Assembly: GCF_002117485.1 (NCBI RefSeq)
Contig: NZ_CP021030.1
Location: 3,833,501 to 3,897,500 of the forward strand
Reading direction: 5' to 3'
DNA length: 64,000 nucleotides
From: Rhizobium sp. NXC14
Lineage (GTDB): Bacteria; Pseudomonadota; Alphaproteobacteria; Rhizobiales; Rhizobiaceae
Shown piece after piece: positions 1 to 8,219 of the stretch. Every line of letters begins with the position of its first letter. Position 1 is the stretch's first letter. Under the pieces are notes generated by a model that searched no databases, was not told the origin of the DNA, and worked only from the letters and a program-made list of their open reading frames with translations. The position numbers and the translations under genes are program-made.

Positions 1-2638
1 GCAGCGCCGAGTTGTTCACCATTTCGGAGAATTCGCGGTAACGATCCTCGGCATTGCCACGCACGGCATGCTGAAGGGCTGCAACCGCGTCCGGGGTCCA
101 GGCATGGCTTTCGCCGCGCATGCGGTAGGCATATTCGCCGCCGATATCGAGCGTTGTCGCCAGCAGCGGATCCTTGCCGAAGGCTGCGGTGTGGCGGGCA
201 ACGGTCTCTTCAGCGATCGCTTCGAGGCCGATGCCTTCGATCATCGTCGCGGTTCCGAAGAAATACTTATCGACCAGTTCCGACGACAGGCCGATCGCAT
301 CGAAGATCTGCGCGCCGCAATAGGACTGGTAGGTCGAAATGCCCATCTTCGACATCACCTTGAGGATGCCTTTGCCGACCGCCTTTATGTAGCGGTAGAC
401 GATTTCGGATGCATCGACTTCCTTCGGAAACTCGCCCTTGGCATGCATGTCGAGCAGCGTGTCGAAGGCGAGATAAGGGTTGATCGCCTCGGCGCCGTAG
501 CCGGCGAGCAGGCAGAAGTGATGCACTTCGCGCGGCTCCCCCGTCTCGACGACGAGGCCGACAGAGGTGCGAAGCCCCTTGCGGATCAGGTGATGGTGCA
601 CGGCAGCCGTCGCCAGCAGCGCCGGAATGGCGATTCTGTCGGGACCGATCTGGCGGTCGGAGAGCACGATGATGTTGTAGCCGCCCTTGACGGCCGCCTC
701 CGCGCGCTCGCAGAGCCGGTCGAGCATTTCAGGCATGCCAGCCGCGCCGCGCTCGATATCATAGGTGAAATCGAGCGTCTTGGTGTCGAAGCGGTCTTCC
801 GTATGGCCGATCGAGCGGATCTTTTCGAGATCGCCATTGGTCAGGATCGGCTGGCGCACTTCGAGGCGCTTGGCGTTCGCCATGCCCTCGTGGTCGAGAA
901 TGTTCGGGCGCGGGCCGATGAAGGAGACGAGGCTCATGACGAGCTCCTCCCGGATCGGATCGATCGGCGGGTTCGTCACCTGCGCGAAGTTCTGCTTGAA
1001 ATAGGTATAAAGCAGCTTCGGCTTTTCCGACATTGCCGAGATCGGCGTGTCCGTGCCCATCGAGCCGATCGCTTCCTGACCCGTCGTCGCCATCGGCGAC
1101 ATCAGGATCTTGGTATCCTCGGTCGTGTAGCCGAAGGCCTGCTGGCGGTCGAGCAGCGACACGTCGCGGCGCAGCGCCCTCGGCTCCACCGGCTTCAGGT
1201 CTTCGAGGATGAGCTGGGTGCGGTCGAGCCAGTTGCGATAGGGATGCGCCGTTGCAAGCTTCGATTTCACCTCGTCGTCCGAGATGATGCGGCCTTCTTC
1301 CATGTCGATCAGCAGCATCTTGCCCGGCTGCAGGCGCCACTTCTGGATGATCTTCTCCTCAGGAACCGGCAGAACGCCGGCTTCGGATGCCATGATGACG
1401 CGGTCGTCATCGGTAACGAGATAACGCGCCGGCCTGAGGCCGTTGCGGTCGAGCGTGGCGCCGATCTGCTTGCCGTCGGTGAAGGCGACGGCAGCCGGTC
1501 CGTCCCACGGCTCCATCAGCGCGGCGTGATATTCGTAGAAGGCCTTGCGTTCGGCCGCCATCGACTGGTTGCCGGCCCAGGCTTCCGGGATCAGCATCAT
1601 CACCGCATGAGCCAGCGAGTAACCGCCGCGGACCAGGAATTCCAGTGCATTGTCGAAACAAGCCGTGTCTGACTGCCCCTCGTAGGAAATCGGCCAAAGC
1701 TTGGAGATGTCCTCGCCGAACAGCGGTGAGGAGACCGACGCCTGGCGCGCCGCCATCCAGTTGACGTTGCCGCGCAGCGTGTTGATCTCGCCGTTATGGG
1801 CGACCATGCGGTAGGGATGCGCGAGTTTCCACGACGGGAAGGTGTTGGTCGAGAAACGCTGGTGCACGAGGGCGACCGCGCTTTCGAAACGCGGGTCCGA
1901 CAGGTCCTTATAATAGGCGCCGACCTGATAGGCCAGGAACATGCCCTTGTAGACCACCGTCGCCGATGACAGCGACACTGGATAGAAGTTGCTCTCCTCG
2001 CCGTCGAACTCGTCGTAGATGCGGTTTGAGATGACCTTGCGAAGGGTGAACAGCCGACGCTCGAACTCGTCGTTGTTTTCGGCGTCTTCACCGGCGCCGA
2101 TGAAGACCTGCACGTGATGCGGCTCGGTCGCGGCGATATCAGGCGCCTTGGAAAGCGACGAATTGTCGACTGGCACGTCGCGGAAGCCGATGAAGACCTG
2201 GCCTTCCTCGACGATGACGTCCCTGATCACCTTCTTGAAGTGCTCGATCTGCTTTTCGTCGCGCGGCATGAAGATATGGCCGACGCCATATTCGCCAACC
2301 GGCGGCAGGGTGATGCCCTGCGCCGCCATCTCCTCGCGGAAGAAGCGATCGGGAATCTGCACCAGGATGCCGGCGCCGTCGCCCATCAGCGGATCGGCGC
2401 CGACGGCGCCGCGATGCGTCAGGTTCTCGAGAATGAAGAGGCCGTCCTTGACGATCTGGTGCGACTTCTCACCCTTCAGATGCGCGACGAAGCCGACGCC
2501 GCAGGCATCATGTTCGTTGGCGGGATCGTAAAGCCCCTGCTTCTTCGGCAGGCCGGAAGCGGATTTGGACGTCTTCGCCGTCGCGCGCGCCTCTGCAGCG
2601 GCAAACCGGTCAAATTCCATGGATCGCGTCTTCGTCAT
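1..2638 (-). CDS. gltB: Glutamate synthase (NADPH) large subunit, N-terminal part
   Basis: Partial gene: it starts at 2638 and runs off the left edge, giving about 879 of the roughly 1,550-1,580 residues usual for GltB. The start is supported by an AGGAGG a few bases upstream of the ATG. After a 45-residue leader comes the class-II glutamine amidotransferase motif HDACGVGF, so Cys46 would be the N-terminal nucleophile after propeptide removal (family knowledge). The sequence then follows the GltB order: THRGA and DGAGIL motifs, HQRFSTNTFPSW, and the central domain. GltB takes the amide of glutamine and, with GltD, makes two glutamates from glutamine and 2-oxoglutarate, which is the core of ammonium assimilation. 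The FMN/Fe-S half lies mostly outside the window. Many open frames on the opposite strand are shadows. Confidence 0.97.
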   Translation of the reverse strand, partial: MTKTRSMEFDRFAAAEARATAKTSKSASGLPKKQGLYDPANEHDACGVGFVAHLKGEKSHQIVKDGLFILENLTHRGAVGADPLMGDGAGILVQIPDRFFREEMAAQGITLPPVGEYGVGHIFMPRDEKQIEHFKKVIRDVIVEEGQVFIGFRDVPVDNSSLSKAPDIAATEPHHVQVFIGAGEDAENNDEFERRLFTLRKVISNRIYDEFDGEESNFYPVSLSSATVVYKGMFLAYQVGAYYKDLSDPRFESAVALVHQRFSTNTFPSWKLAHPYRMVAHNGEINTLRGNVNWMAARQASVSSPLFGEDISKLWPISYEGQSDTACFDNALEFLVRGGYSLAHAVMMLIPEAWAGNQSMAAERKAFYEYHAALMEPWDGPAAVAFTDGKQIGATLDRNGLRPARYLVTDDDRVIMASEAGVLPVPEEKIIQKWRLQPGKMLLIDMEEGRIISDDEVKSKLATAHPYRNWLDRTQLILEDLKPVEPRALRRDVSLLDRQQAFGYTTEDTKILMSPMATTGQEAIGSMGTDTPISAMSEKPKLLYTYFKQNFAQVTNPPIDPIREELVMSLVSFIGPRPNILDHEGMANAKRLEVRQPILTNGDLEKIRSIGHTEDRFDTKTLDFTYDIERGAAGMPEMLDRLCERAEAAVKGGYNIIVLSDRQIGPDRIAIPALLATAAVHHHLIRKGLRTSVGLVVETGEPREVHHFCLLAGYGAEAINPYLAFDTLLDMHAKGEFPKEVDASEIVYRYIKAVGKGILKVMSKMGISTYQSYCGAQIFDAIGLSSELVDKYFFGTATMIEGIGLEAIAEETVARHTAAFGKDPLLATTLDIGGEYAYRMRGESHAWTPDAVAALQHAVRGNAEDRYREFSEMVNNSAL

Positions 2639-3179
2639 CGTCTTTCCTCCTGTCGAAGCCCGCGGAGCCGCGGGCGGCTTTTCGTCTTGCGCCGCAACCC
2701 GAAAATAGGTCCGTCGCATGACAGCGCTGTTGCATTGTGAAGATCGGCCGCAGACATCTGCTTTAAGGGAAAGCAAACCGCCGCGTTCCGCGCCTGCCAT
2801 TCGCCTCCGCGCGCCGCCTGGGGCTTGACGCTTGGAAGAACTATAGCGTGAAAGCCCGTCGCTGCCAGGGTTTTCGGCGCCTCTTCGGCCGCAAGGACCA
2901 AAATAGGACAGCAACACTGTCCTAATTCATCAGTTCTATGCCAGAAACGATCCCGGTCCGCAAGAGCGCCCCGTTAAAAATCGTGATTTTGCGACGGAAG
3001 ATTGCCAGATAAACCCCAATGGCGAAATAAAATTACGCCTTGGAGCCGCATTCTTTTTATTGATTGCGTAATTCAATTTTGGTGATGCGTCAGTGGCGAC
3101 AACCTTGATCCGGTGAAGCTTTGGCGTAAGGTCCGCTGCGAAACCTCCCAGCTCCCTTCCACTCCCCACGGTCTCCGCC
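2639..3179. other. Divergent intergenic region between gltB and threonine aldolase
   Basis: 541 bases without a convincing gene. It should hold the gltB promoter on the minus strand and the aldolase promoter on the plus strand. The half near the aldolase (about 2960-3100) is clearly AT-richer than its surroundings, with runs such as ttattgattgcgtaattc. One perfect inverted repeat is listed separately. No RNA gene was recognised. Confidence 0.5.
2904..2924. promoter_or_regulatory. Perfect 8-bp inverted repeat, candidate operator
   Basis: TAGGACAG, a 5-base spacer CAACA, then CTGTCCTA. It lies about 265 bases upstream of the gltB start and 256 upstream of the aldolase start. There is no T-run on either side, so an operator is more likely than a terminator. 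The protein that would bind it is unknown. Confidence 0.4.
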
Positions 3180-4232
3180 ATGTTCTTTGCTTCCGATAAT
3201 TGGGCCGGCGCCCATCGATCCATTGCCGAACGCCTGCTGAGGGAATCGGCCGGTTTTGCTCCGGCTTATGGTGCCGGCGATCTCGACAAAAAGGTCGAGG
3301 CCCGCTTCTCAGAGATCTTCGAGCGTGAGGTTTCCGTTTTCTTCGTGGCCACCGGCACGGCGGCCAACTCCCTGGCGCTGGCGAGCGTCCAGCGCCCCGG
3401 CGGGATTACCTTCTGCCATTCGGAAGCCCATGTGATCGAAGATGAATGCGGCGCGCCGGAATTCTTCTCCGGCTCCGCCCGCCTGATGGCCGTCGACGGC
3501 GAAGCCGGCAAGATCGATCCGGCCAAGCTTTCGGCAAAGATCGCCCACTTCCCCGAAGATGCCCTCCGTCATGGCCGCGCCAGCGCTGTGACCATCACAC
3601 AATCGACCGAGATCGGCACCGTCTATTCGCTGCCGGAGATCGGCGAGATCGCCGCCATCTCGAGGAAGCGCAACCTGCCGCTCCACATGGATGGCGCCCG
3701 CTTCACCAATGCGCTGGTCGCACTCGATGCCACCCCGGCGGAGATGACCTGGAAGCGAGGCGTCGACATGCTGTCTTTCGGCGGCACCAAGAACGGTTGC
3801 TGGTGCGCGGAGGCGATGATCTTTTTCGATCCGGAGCGGGCTCGGGAAATGCCCTTCATCCGCAAGCGCGCCGCCCAGCTTTTCTCCAAGTCGCGTTTCA
3901 TCGCTGCCCAGTTCGACGCCTATTTCGAAAACGGTCTGTGGCTCGATCTCGCCCGCCATTCGAACGCCATGGCCGATCGGCTGCGTGCCGGTATTGCCGC
4001 CAGCAGCGCCGGGCGCCTCGCCTGGCCGACCGCTTCCAACGAGGTCTTTGCCGTCATCAGCAAGAGTGCTGCAAGAACCGCAGGGGAAAAAGGCGCGAAA
4101 TTCTACGAATGGCCGGTGCCTGCGGCAACGTCGGAACTCGTTTCCGAAAGCGAAACCCTGATCCGCCTGGTCACCAGCTTCGCGACGACAGTGGCCGACG
4201 TGGATGGTTTCCTGAGGTGCCTGACCGCCTGA
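3180..4232 (+). CDS. ltaE: Low-specificity L-threonine aldolase
   Basis: 350 residues, PLP-dependent beta-eliminating-lyase / threonine aldolase fold. Visible family marks are the N-terminal FFASDNWAGAH stretch, a glycine- and alanine-rich ATGTAANSLAL segment that would bind the PLP phosphate, HMDGARFTNAL (the acidic residue that contacts the pyridine nitrogen), and SFGGTKNG with Lys204 as the expected Schiff-base lysine. It cleaves L-threonine or L-allo-threonine to glycine and acetaldehyde in the cytosol. Length is normal. The start ATG follows a run of codons without a better start. It is convergent with the LysR gene downstream, from which it is separated by a hairpin. Confidence 0.92.
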   Translation: MFFASDNWAGAHRSIAERLLRESAGFAPAYGAGDLDKKVEARFSEIFEREVSVFFVATGTAANSLALASVQRPGGITFCHSEAHVIEDECGAPEFFSGSARLMAVDGEAGKIDPAKLSAKIAHFPEDALRHGRASAVTITQSTEIGTVYSLPEIGEIAAISRKRNLPLHMDGARFTNALVALDATPAEMTWKRGVDMLSFGGTKNGCWCAEAMIFFDPERAREMPFIRKRAAQLFSKSRFIAAQFDAYFENGLWLDLARHSNAMADRLRAGIAASSAGRLAWPTASNEVFAVISKSAARTAGEKGAKFYEWPVPAATSELVSESETLIRLVTSFATTVADVDGFLRCLTA

Positions 4233-4241
4233 ACGCCGACC

Positions 4242-4267
4242 GGAGGGTCGCCCAGCCGGGCTCCTCC
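4242..4267. terminator. Hairpin between convergent genes
   Basis: GGAGG...GCCC-agcc-GGGC...CCTCC folds into a GC-rich stem in the 49-base gap between the convergent aldolase and LysR genes. There is no clear T-run, so any termination would be weak or factor-assisted. Confidence 0.45.
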
Positions 4268-4281
4268 GCGCCGGCGATGGT

Positions 4282-5136
4282 TCATGCCGATCTCAGCCCT
4301 CTCACCTTTTGCAGAATGTCGTCGGAGAGTGCCGAGACCAGCGCCTGATCCGCGCCCTTGCGCGGCACCAATACGAATTCCACATCCTCGAGCACCGGCA
4401 GTTTTCCCGCAGCAATTTCTTTCAGTCCGGGCGGAGCCATACTGCGCGGCTGCACCAGCACGCCCATTCCCGCCCGCGCTGCTGCCGTCAGTCCGCTCAG
4501 ACTGCCGCAAGTGCAGACGATTCGCCATGGCACGCCATTGCGCCCAAGTGCTTCCAGAGCGATCGCCCGCGTCACGCTCGGCGGCGGAAAAGCGATCAGC
4601 GGCAATGGGCCGGAGGCGAGTACTCGTTCAGGATCGCGCGCCAGCCAGACGAGCGGCTCGCGATAGACCAGCTTTCCGCGCCCATCGCCAAGTCGGCGCT
4701 TGGCAAGCACCAGATCGATTTCGCCATTGTCCTGCATTTCGTAAAGAACGCCGGAGAGCGCCACGGTCAGCTCCAGGTCCACAGACGGATGCAACCGAAC
4801 GAAATCCTCCAGCACCGCCGGTAGCTGGCTGGTGACGAAATCCTCCGACACGCCGAGCCGGAGGCTGCCGCGCAGGCTGGTGCTCTTGAACAGCGCCTGC
4901 ACTTGCCCCTCGATCGAAAGCATGGCGCGCGCACGCGAAAGCAGCGCCTCGCCATCACCGGTGAGCATCACCTTGTGCGTGTCGCGCGCGAGCAGCTTGC
5001 GTCCGAGTGCCGCCTCCAGCCGCTGGATATGCTGGCTGACCGTCGATTGCCCGAGGCCCAGCCTTTCCGCGGCAAGGGTGAAGCTGCCCATCTGTTCGAC
5101 GGCGACGAAACTGCGCAACTGCGAGAGGTCGAGCAT
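4282..5136 (-). CDS. LysR-family transcriptional regulator
   Basis: 284 residues. The N-terminal winged helix-turn-helix covers about residues 1-60 (LRSFVAVEQMGSFTLAAERL, then GQSTVSQHIQRLEAALGRKL), followed by a linker helix and a LysR substrate-binding domain (about 90-280). It is divergent from a transporter gene at 5229, the usual arrangement for a LysR regulator and its target. A perfect AATAAC-T-GTTATT palindrome sits 18 bases upstream of its start. It probably controls the transporter and represses itself. The inducer cannot be read from sequence. Confidence 0.93.
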   Translation of the reverse strand: MLDLSQLRSFVAVEQMGSFTLAAERLGLGQSTVSQHIQRLEAALGRKLLARDTHKVMLTGDGEALLSRARAMLSIEGQVQALFKSTSLRGSLRLGVSEDFVTSQLPAVLEDFVRLHPSVDLELTVALSGVLYEMQDNGEIDLVLAKRRLGDGRGKLVYREPLVWLARDPERVLASGPLPLIAFPPPSVTRAIALEALGRNGVPWRIVCTCGSLSGLTAAARAGMGVLVQPRSMAPPGLKEIAAGKLPVLEDVEFVLVPRKGADQALVSALSDDILQKVRGLRSA

Positions 5137-5153
5137 AGGAAATCCAGAATCTC

Positions 5154-5166
5154 AATAACTGTTATT
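5154..5166. promoter_or_regulatory. Candidate LysR operator in divergent promoter
   Basis: Perfect 13-base palindrome AATAACTGTTATT in the 92-base gap between the LysR gene and the transporter gene. LysR proteins classically bind T-N11-A dyads in such gaps. The site lies close to the regulator start, which fits autoregulation. Confidence 0.5.
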
Positions 5167-5228
5167 TCTTGCATCCTGGATCATAATGGAGGACAGAACA
5201 ATGGTTACTTTATTGCTGCGAGACCGCG

Positions 5229-6233
5229 ATGCGCCGCTTTCTGCCCGATACATTCACGATCCTGCTCGTCTGCGCCGTCATCCTCGCCTCCCTTTTTCCG
5301 GCGAGCGGCAGTTTTGCGGATTATTTCGGCATCGCCACCGATCTTGCCATCGCGGCGCTGTTTTTCCTGCACGGAGCGCGCCTTTCCCGGGACGTCGTCA
5401 TTGCTGGTCTGCTGCACTGGAGGCTGCATCTGATCATCCTGCTGACGACCTTCGGCATCTTCCCACTGCTCGGGCTTGGGCTCGGCTTCATCCCCGACAC
5501 GATCCTGCCACGGCCGCTTTATCTCGGCATTCTCTTCCTCTGCGTGCTGCCGTCGACGGTGCAGTCGTCGATCGCCTTCACCTCGATGGCGGGCGGCAAC
5601 GTGCCCGCCGCGATCTGCTCGGCCTCGGCCTCGAACATTTTTGGCATGTTCCTGACGCCGCTGCTGGTCGGCCTGCTCTTTTCCGTCGGCGGCCATGGCG
5701 GCTTCTCCTTCGATGCGCTTCAGCAGATCCTGCTGCAGTTGCTTGCCCCCTTTGTCGTTGGCCAGATCCTGCAGCCCTGGATCGGCGATTGGATTCGCGC
5801 CAAGAAGAAGATCCTGATGCCGGTCGACCGCGGCTCGATCCTGATGGTGGTCTATCTTGCCTTCTCGACGGCGGTCGTCGAAGGACTGTGGAACACTTTC
5901 TCGATTGCCGACATCGCCGTCGTCGTCGTCGCCGACGTCGTGCTTCTGGCCTTTGTCCTTGTTTTGACGATGTTCGGTAGCCGCTGGCTGGGCTTCGACA
6001 AGGCCGACGAGATCACCATCACCTTCTGCGGCTCAAAGAAGAGCCTGGCAAGCGGCGTGCCGATGGCAAACGTCATCTTCGCCGGCCAGTCGATTGGCGC
6101 GATCGTGCTTCCCCTGATGCTCTTCCACCAGATCCAGCTGATGGTCTGCGCCGTCATCGCCCAGAAATATGCCGCAGCAGCAGCCCGGCGAGTAACGGAA
6201 CAGCAGATGAAGGATGCCGCAAGCCCGGCCTGA
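5229..6233 (+). CDS. Bile acid:sodium symporter family (YfeH-like) transporter
   Basis: 334 residues, almost entirely hydrophobic with about nine or ten predicted membrane spans. The opening MRRFLPDTFTILLVCAVILA, the repeated charged short loops and the segment FCGSKKSLASGVPMANVIF match the SBF-like / YfeH family. Length is normal. These are inner-membrane secondary transporters. The substrate of the YfeH branch is not established, so bile acid transport should not be assumed. Divergent from a LysR gene and probably controlled by it. The start at 5229 was chosen because the longer overlapping frame from 5186 gives an unrelated, arginine-rich translation. Confidence 0.85.
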   Translation: MRRFLPDTFTILLVCAVILASLFPASGSFADYFGIATDLAIAALFFLHGARLSRDVVIAGLLHWRLHLIILLTTFGIFPLLGLGLGFIPDTILPRPLYLGILFLCVLPSTVQSSIAFTSMAGGNVPAAICSASASNIFGMFLTPLLVGLLFSVGGHGGFSFDALQQILLQLLAPFVVGQILQPWIGDWIRAKKKILMPVDRGSILMVVYLAFSTAVVEGLWNTFSIADIAVVVVADVVLLAFVLVLTMFGSRWLGFDKADEITITFCGSKKSLASGVPMANVIFAGQSIGAIVLPLMLFHQIQLMVCAVIAQKYAAAAARRVTEQQMKDAASPA

Positions 6234-6253
6234 ACAATAAGATGAACGGCAAC

Positions 6254-6284
6254 AAAAAAAACGGCGCCCCGATCGGGGCGCCGT
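6254..6284 (-). terminator. Intrinsic terminator of the hsp20 gene
   Basis: Read on the minus strand, a perfect 24-base palindrome (ACGGCGCCCCGA and its complement) is followed directly by a run of T. It stands 24 bases past the hsp20 stop. Confidence 0.85.
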
Positions 6285-6307
6285 CCGGTGTCCCAGAGGG
6301 ACAGCTG

Positions 6308-6778
6308 TTAACCGTTAATGACCTGCGCCTCGATTGCCTTCGGAGCCTCGACCGGCTCGGCGGCAATCCCGATCTTGCGGGGCTTCATGGCCTCGGGAAT
6401 GTTGCGCAGAAGGTCGATGTGAAGCAGGCCGTTCTTCAGCGAAGCGGCTGCCACCTCGACATGATCGGCGAGCTGGAAGCGGCGCTCGAAGGCGCGCTTG
6501 GCAATGCCGCGATAGAGGAATTCACCGCCTTCGGCGGTCTCCTCATTCTTTTCACCCTTCACGGACAGCACATGCGCACGAGCTTCGATCGAAAGCTCGG
6601 TCTCGTCGAAACCGGCGACCGCCATGGTGATGCGATAGGTGTTTTCACCGGTGCGCTCGATATTATAGGGCGGATAGGTCTGCGCCTGCTCCGGCTGAGC
6701 AAGGCTGTCGAGCATGGTGAAGAGCCGGTCGAAACCGACTGTCGAACGATAGAGGGGAGAGAAGTCTACGTGACGCAT
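6308..6778 (-). CDS. hsp20: Small heat-shock protein, Hsp20/IbpA family
   Basis: 156 residues with a central alpha-crystallin domain (about 38-125): YNIERTGENTYRITMAVAGF, then LSVKGEK, GIAKRAFERRFQLADHV and LKNGLLHIDLLRNIPEAMKP, with an IGI motif in the tail that docks between subunits in this family. It is an ATP-independent holdase that binds unfolding proteins in the cytosol. An AGGAGG lies just upstream of the start. The 5' leader looks like a ROSE RNA thermometer and is preceded by an RpoH-like promoter, so expression should rise on heat shock at both transcription and translation. Intrinsic terminator downstream. Confidence 0.95.
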   Translation of the reverse strand: MRHVDFSPLYRSTVGFDRLFTMLDSLAQPEQAQTYPPYNIERTGENTYRITMAVAGFDETELSIEARAHVLSVKGEKNEETAEGGEFLYRGIAKRAFERRFQLADHVEVAAASLKNGLLHIDLLRNIPEAMKPRKIGIAAEPVEAPKAIEAQVING

Positions 6779-6875
6779 GATGTCCTCCTAGGGAAGCGAC
6801 GTGTTGCGGTAAAATGCCCCTGAAACCCCATCTTGGCAGTCTCAGGACGGTTGCGCGGGCCCTTTTGGCACCCGC
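6779..6875 (-). ncRNA. Candidate ROSE RNA thermometer in hsp20 leader
   Basis: The last hairpin before the start codon reads TCGCTTCCCTAGGAGGA: the Shine-Dalgarno sequence AGGAGGA is faced by TCGCTTCC, which contains the U(U/C)GCU core that defines ROSE elements. Two further hairpins are visible upstream (GCGGG...CCCGC, and CTGAGAC...GTTTCAG), giving the usual three-hairpin, roughly 100-base layout. ROSE elements are known in front of rhizobial small heat-shock genes: the hairpin hides the ribosome site and opens at high temperature. The 5' end is estimated from the promoter. Confidence 0.75.
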
Positions 6876-6880
6876 TGGAT

Positions 6881-6911
6881 GGAGATGGTGATGCGGTTCG
6901 AGGAGTTCAAG
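6881..6911 (-). promoter_or_regulatory. RpoH-type heat-shock promoter of hsp20
   Basis: On the minus strand CTTGAA (6906-6911) is followed after about 17 bases by CCATCTCCAT (6879-6888), resembling the alphaproteobacterial RpoH pattern CTTGAA...C(C/T)TAT/CCAT. It would start the transcript near 6873. Confidence 0.5.
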
Positions 6912-7176
6912 ACCTTTTCGAAATCACCTCCGCCGGCCGTGAACCCCGCGTGAACGGCCGGTTCGGAACGCGTTCAGACATGCCTGTGTAGAAATGACGA
7001 TGTCGGGTGACACTGGCCCCGATGGCTGAAGTGCATCGTCCCTTCTTCTTCAGTCTAAACTTGGGCCGGCCGCGAGCGCCCTCACGCTCCCGCCGGCCCT
7101 TTTTCCCCGGCTTTCCAAGCTGGTCGCCATGCGCTATCCCTGAGGGAAGCATTCAGCAGCGGCGCATTGGTAAGTC

Positions 7177-8151
7177 ATGGATCAGGTTCTCTATTCGACG
7201 CCCGATAATCCCGCCCCGGAAAACCGCACCGAAGGGTTCTTTGAAACCCATGACGGCCACCGGCTGCGTTACGCCGTTTTCCGCTCCGGTGGCCAGATCG
7301 CCAAGGGCACGGTCGTCATCATCCATGGCCGCAACGAATATATCGAAAAATATTTCGAGACGATCCGTGACTTGACGGGCAAGGGCCTCTGGGTCGCGAC
7401 CTTCGACCTGCGTGGCCAAGGCGGTTCGTCGCGGCTCCTGAAGCGCCGCAATCACGGTCATATCCGCCGCTTTTCCGATTACGAGCGCGACCTCGACACC
7501 TTCCTCGAAAAGATAGTGCTGCCGGATACCCGCCTGCCCTTCTACCTGCTCGGCCATTCCACCGGCGGGCTGATCGCGCTGTCGGCCGCTCCCTATCTCA
7601 CTACCCGCATTGATCGCATGGTGCTATCGGCTCCCTTCATCGGCCTGACCGGCCAGTCGGCCTCGCCCCGCGTCATCCGCGCCCTCGCCGGCGCGCTGAC
7701 CGCCAGCGGCCTCGGCTTCATGCCGCTGAACTCGAAGCTGAAGGAGCCGGATTTCCGCGACAATCCGCTGACCTCGGACGAAACACGCTTCGAGCGCAAT
7801 GTTGCGATGATGAAGGCTCATCCGGAACTGACGCTCGGGCCGCCGACGGCCCGCTGGCTGACCGAAGCCTTCCGGACCATGGACCGGGTCACCTCGCCCA
7901 ACCATCTCTTCTCGATCACCATCCCGACCATCGTCATCGCCCCGACACGAGACGGCGTCGTGCCCTACACGGCGCAGGAGCGGCTCTCGCGTTATTTCCG
8001 CGCCGGCCAGCTGGTGCCGATCAACGGCGCCCGCCATGAGATCTTCCAGGAACGGGATATCTATCGCGCCGCGGCGCTGGCCGCCTTCCACGCCTTCATT
8101 CCCGGCAGCGATGCCGAAGAAAACCGTGATGTCGCCGCCCTCGGCACATAA
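7177..8151 (+). CDS. Alpha/beta hydrolase, lysophospholipase / monoacylglycerol lipase type
   Basis: 324 residues. Alpha/beta hydrolase fold of the Hydrolase_4 type: VVIIHGRNEYIEKY provides the oxyanion-hole region, GHSTGG the nucleophile elbow (Ser128), PTRDGVVPY the acid (Asp259) and INGARHEIFQERD the catalytic histidine (His287). A likely cytosolic or membrane-associated esterase acting on lysophospholipids or monoacylglycerols; the substrate is inferred from family only. No signal peptide is visible. The start codon has only a weak GGTAAG upstream. Convergent with hisN. Confidence 0.85.
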   Translation: MDQVLYSTPDNPAPENRTEGFFETHDGHRLRYAVFRSGGQIAKGTVVIIHGRNEYIEKYFETIRDLTGKGLWVATFDLRGQGGSSRLLKRRNHGHIRRFSDYERDLDTFLEKIVLPDTRLPFYLLGHSTGGLIALSAAPYLTTRIDRMVLSAPFIGLTGQSASPRVIRALAGALTASGLGFMPLNSKLKEPDFRDNPLTSDETRFERNVAMMKAHPELTLGPPTARWLTEAFRTMDRVTSPNHLFSITIPTIVIAPTRDGVVPYTAQERLSRYFRAGQLVPINGARHEIFQERDIYRAAALAAFHAFIPGSDAEENRDVAALGT

Positions 8152-8219
8152 GTCGGAGCAACCGAGCTGACTGGCATCGGCGTTTCCGACCCGGGGCATC
8201 GGCTTTGCCGAGCCCGGCT

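Noticed and set aside
68..2740. Long plus-strand open frames (68-1672, 2114-2740) opposite gltB
   Set aside because: They are antisense shadows of the GC-rich gltB gene; the minus strand encodes clear GltB motifs throughout.
4284..4835. Plus-strand frames opposite the LysR gene
   Set aside because: Arginine- and proline-rich shadow translations of a clear LysR gene.
8170..8219. Terminator hairpin between the hydrolase gene and hisN
   Set aside because: A GC-rich dyad (CCGGGGC...GCCCGG) exists but with mismatches and no T-run; too weak to list.
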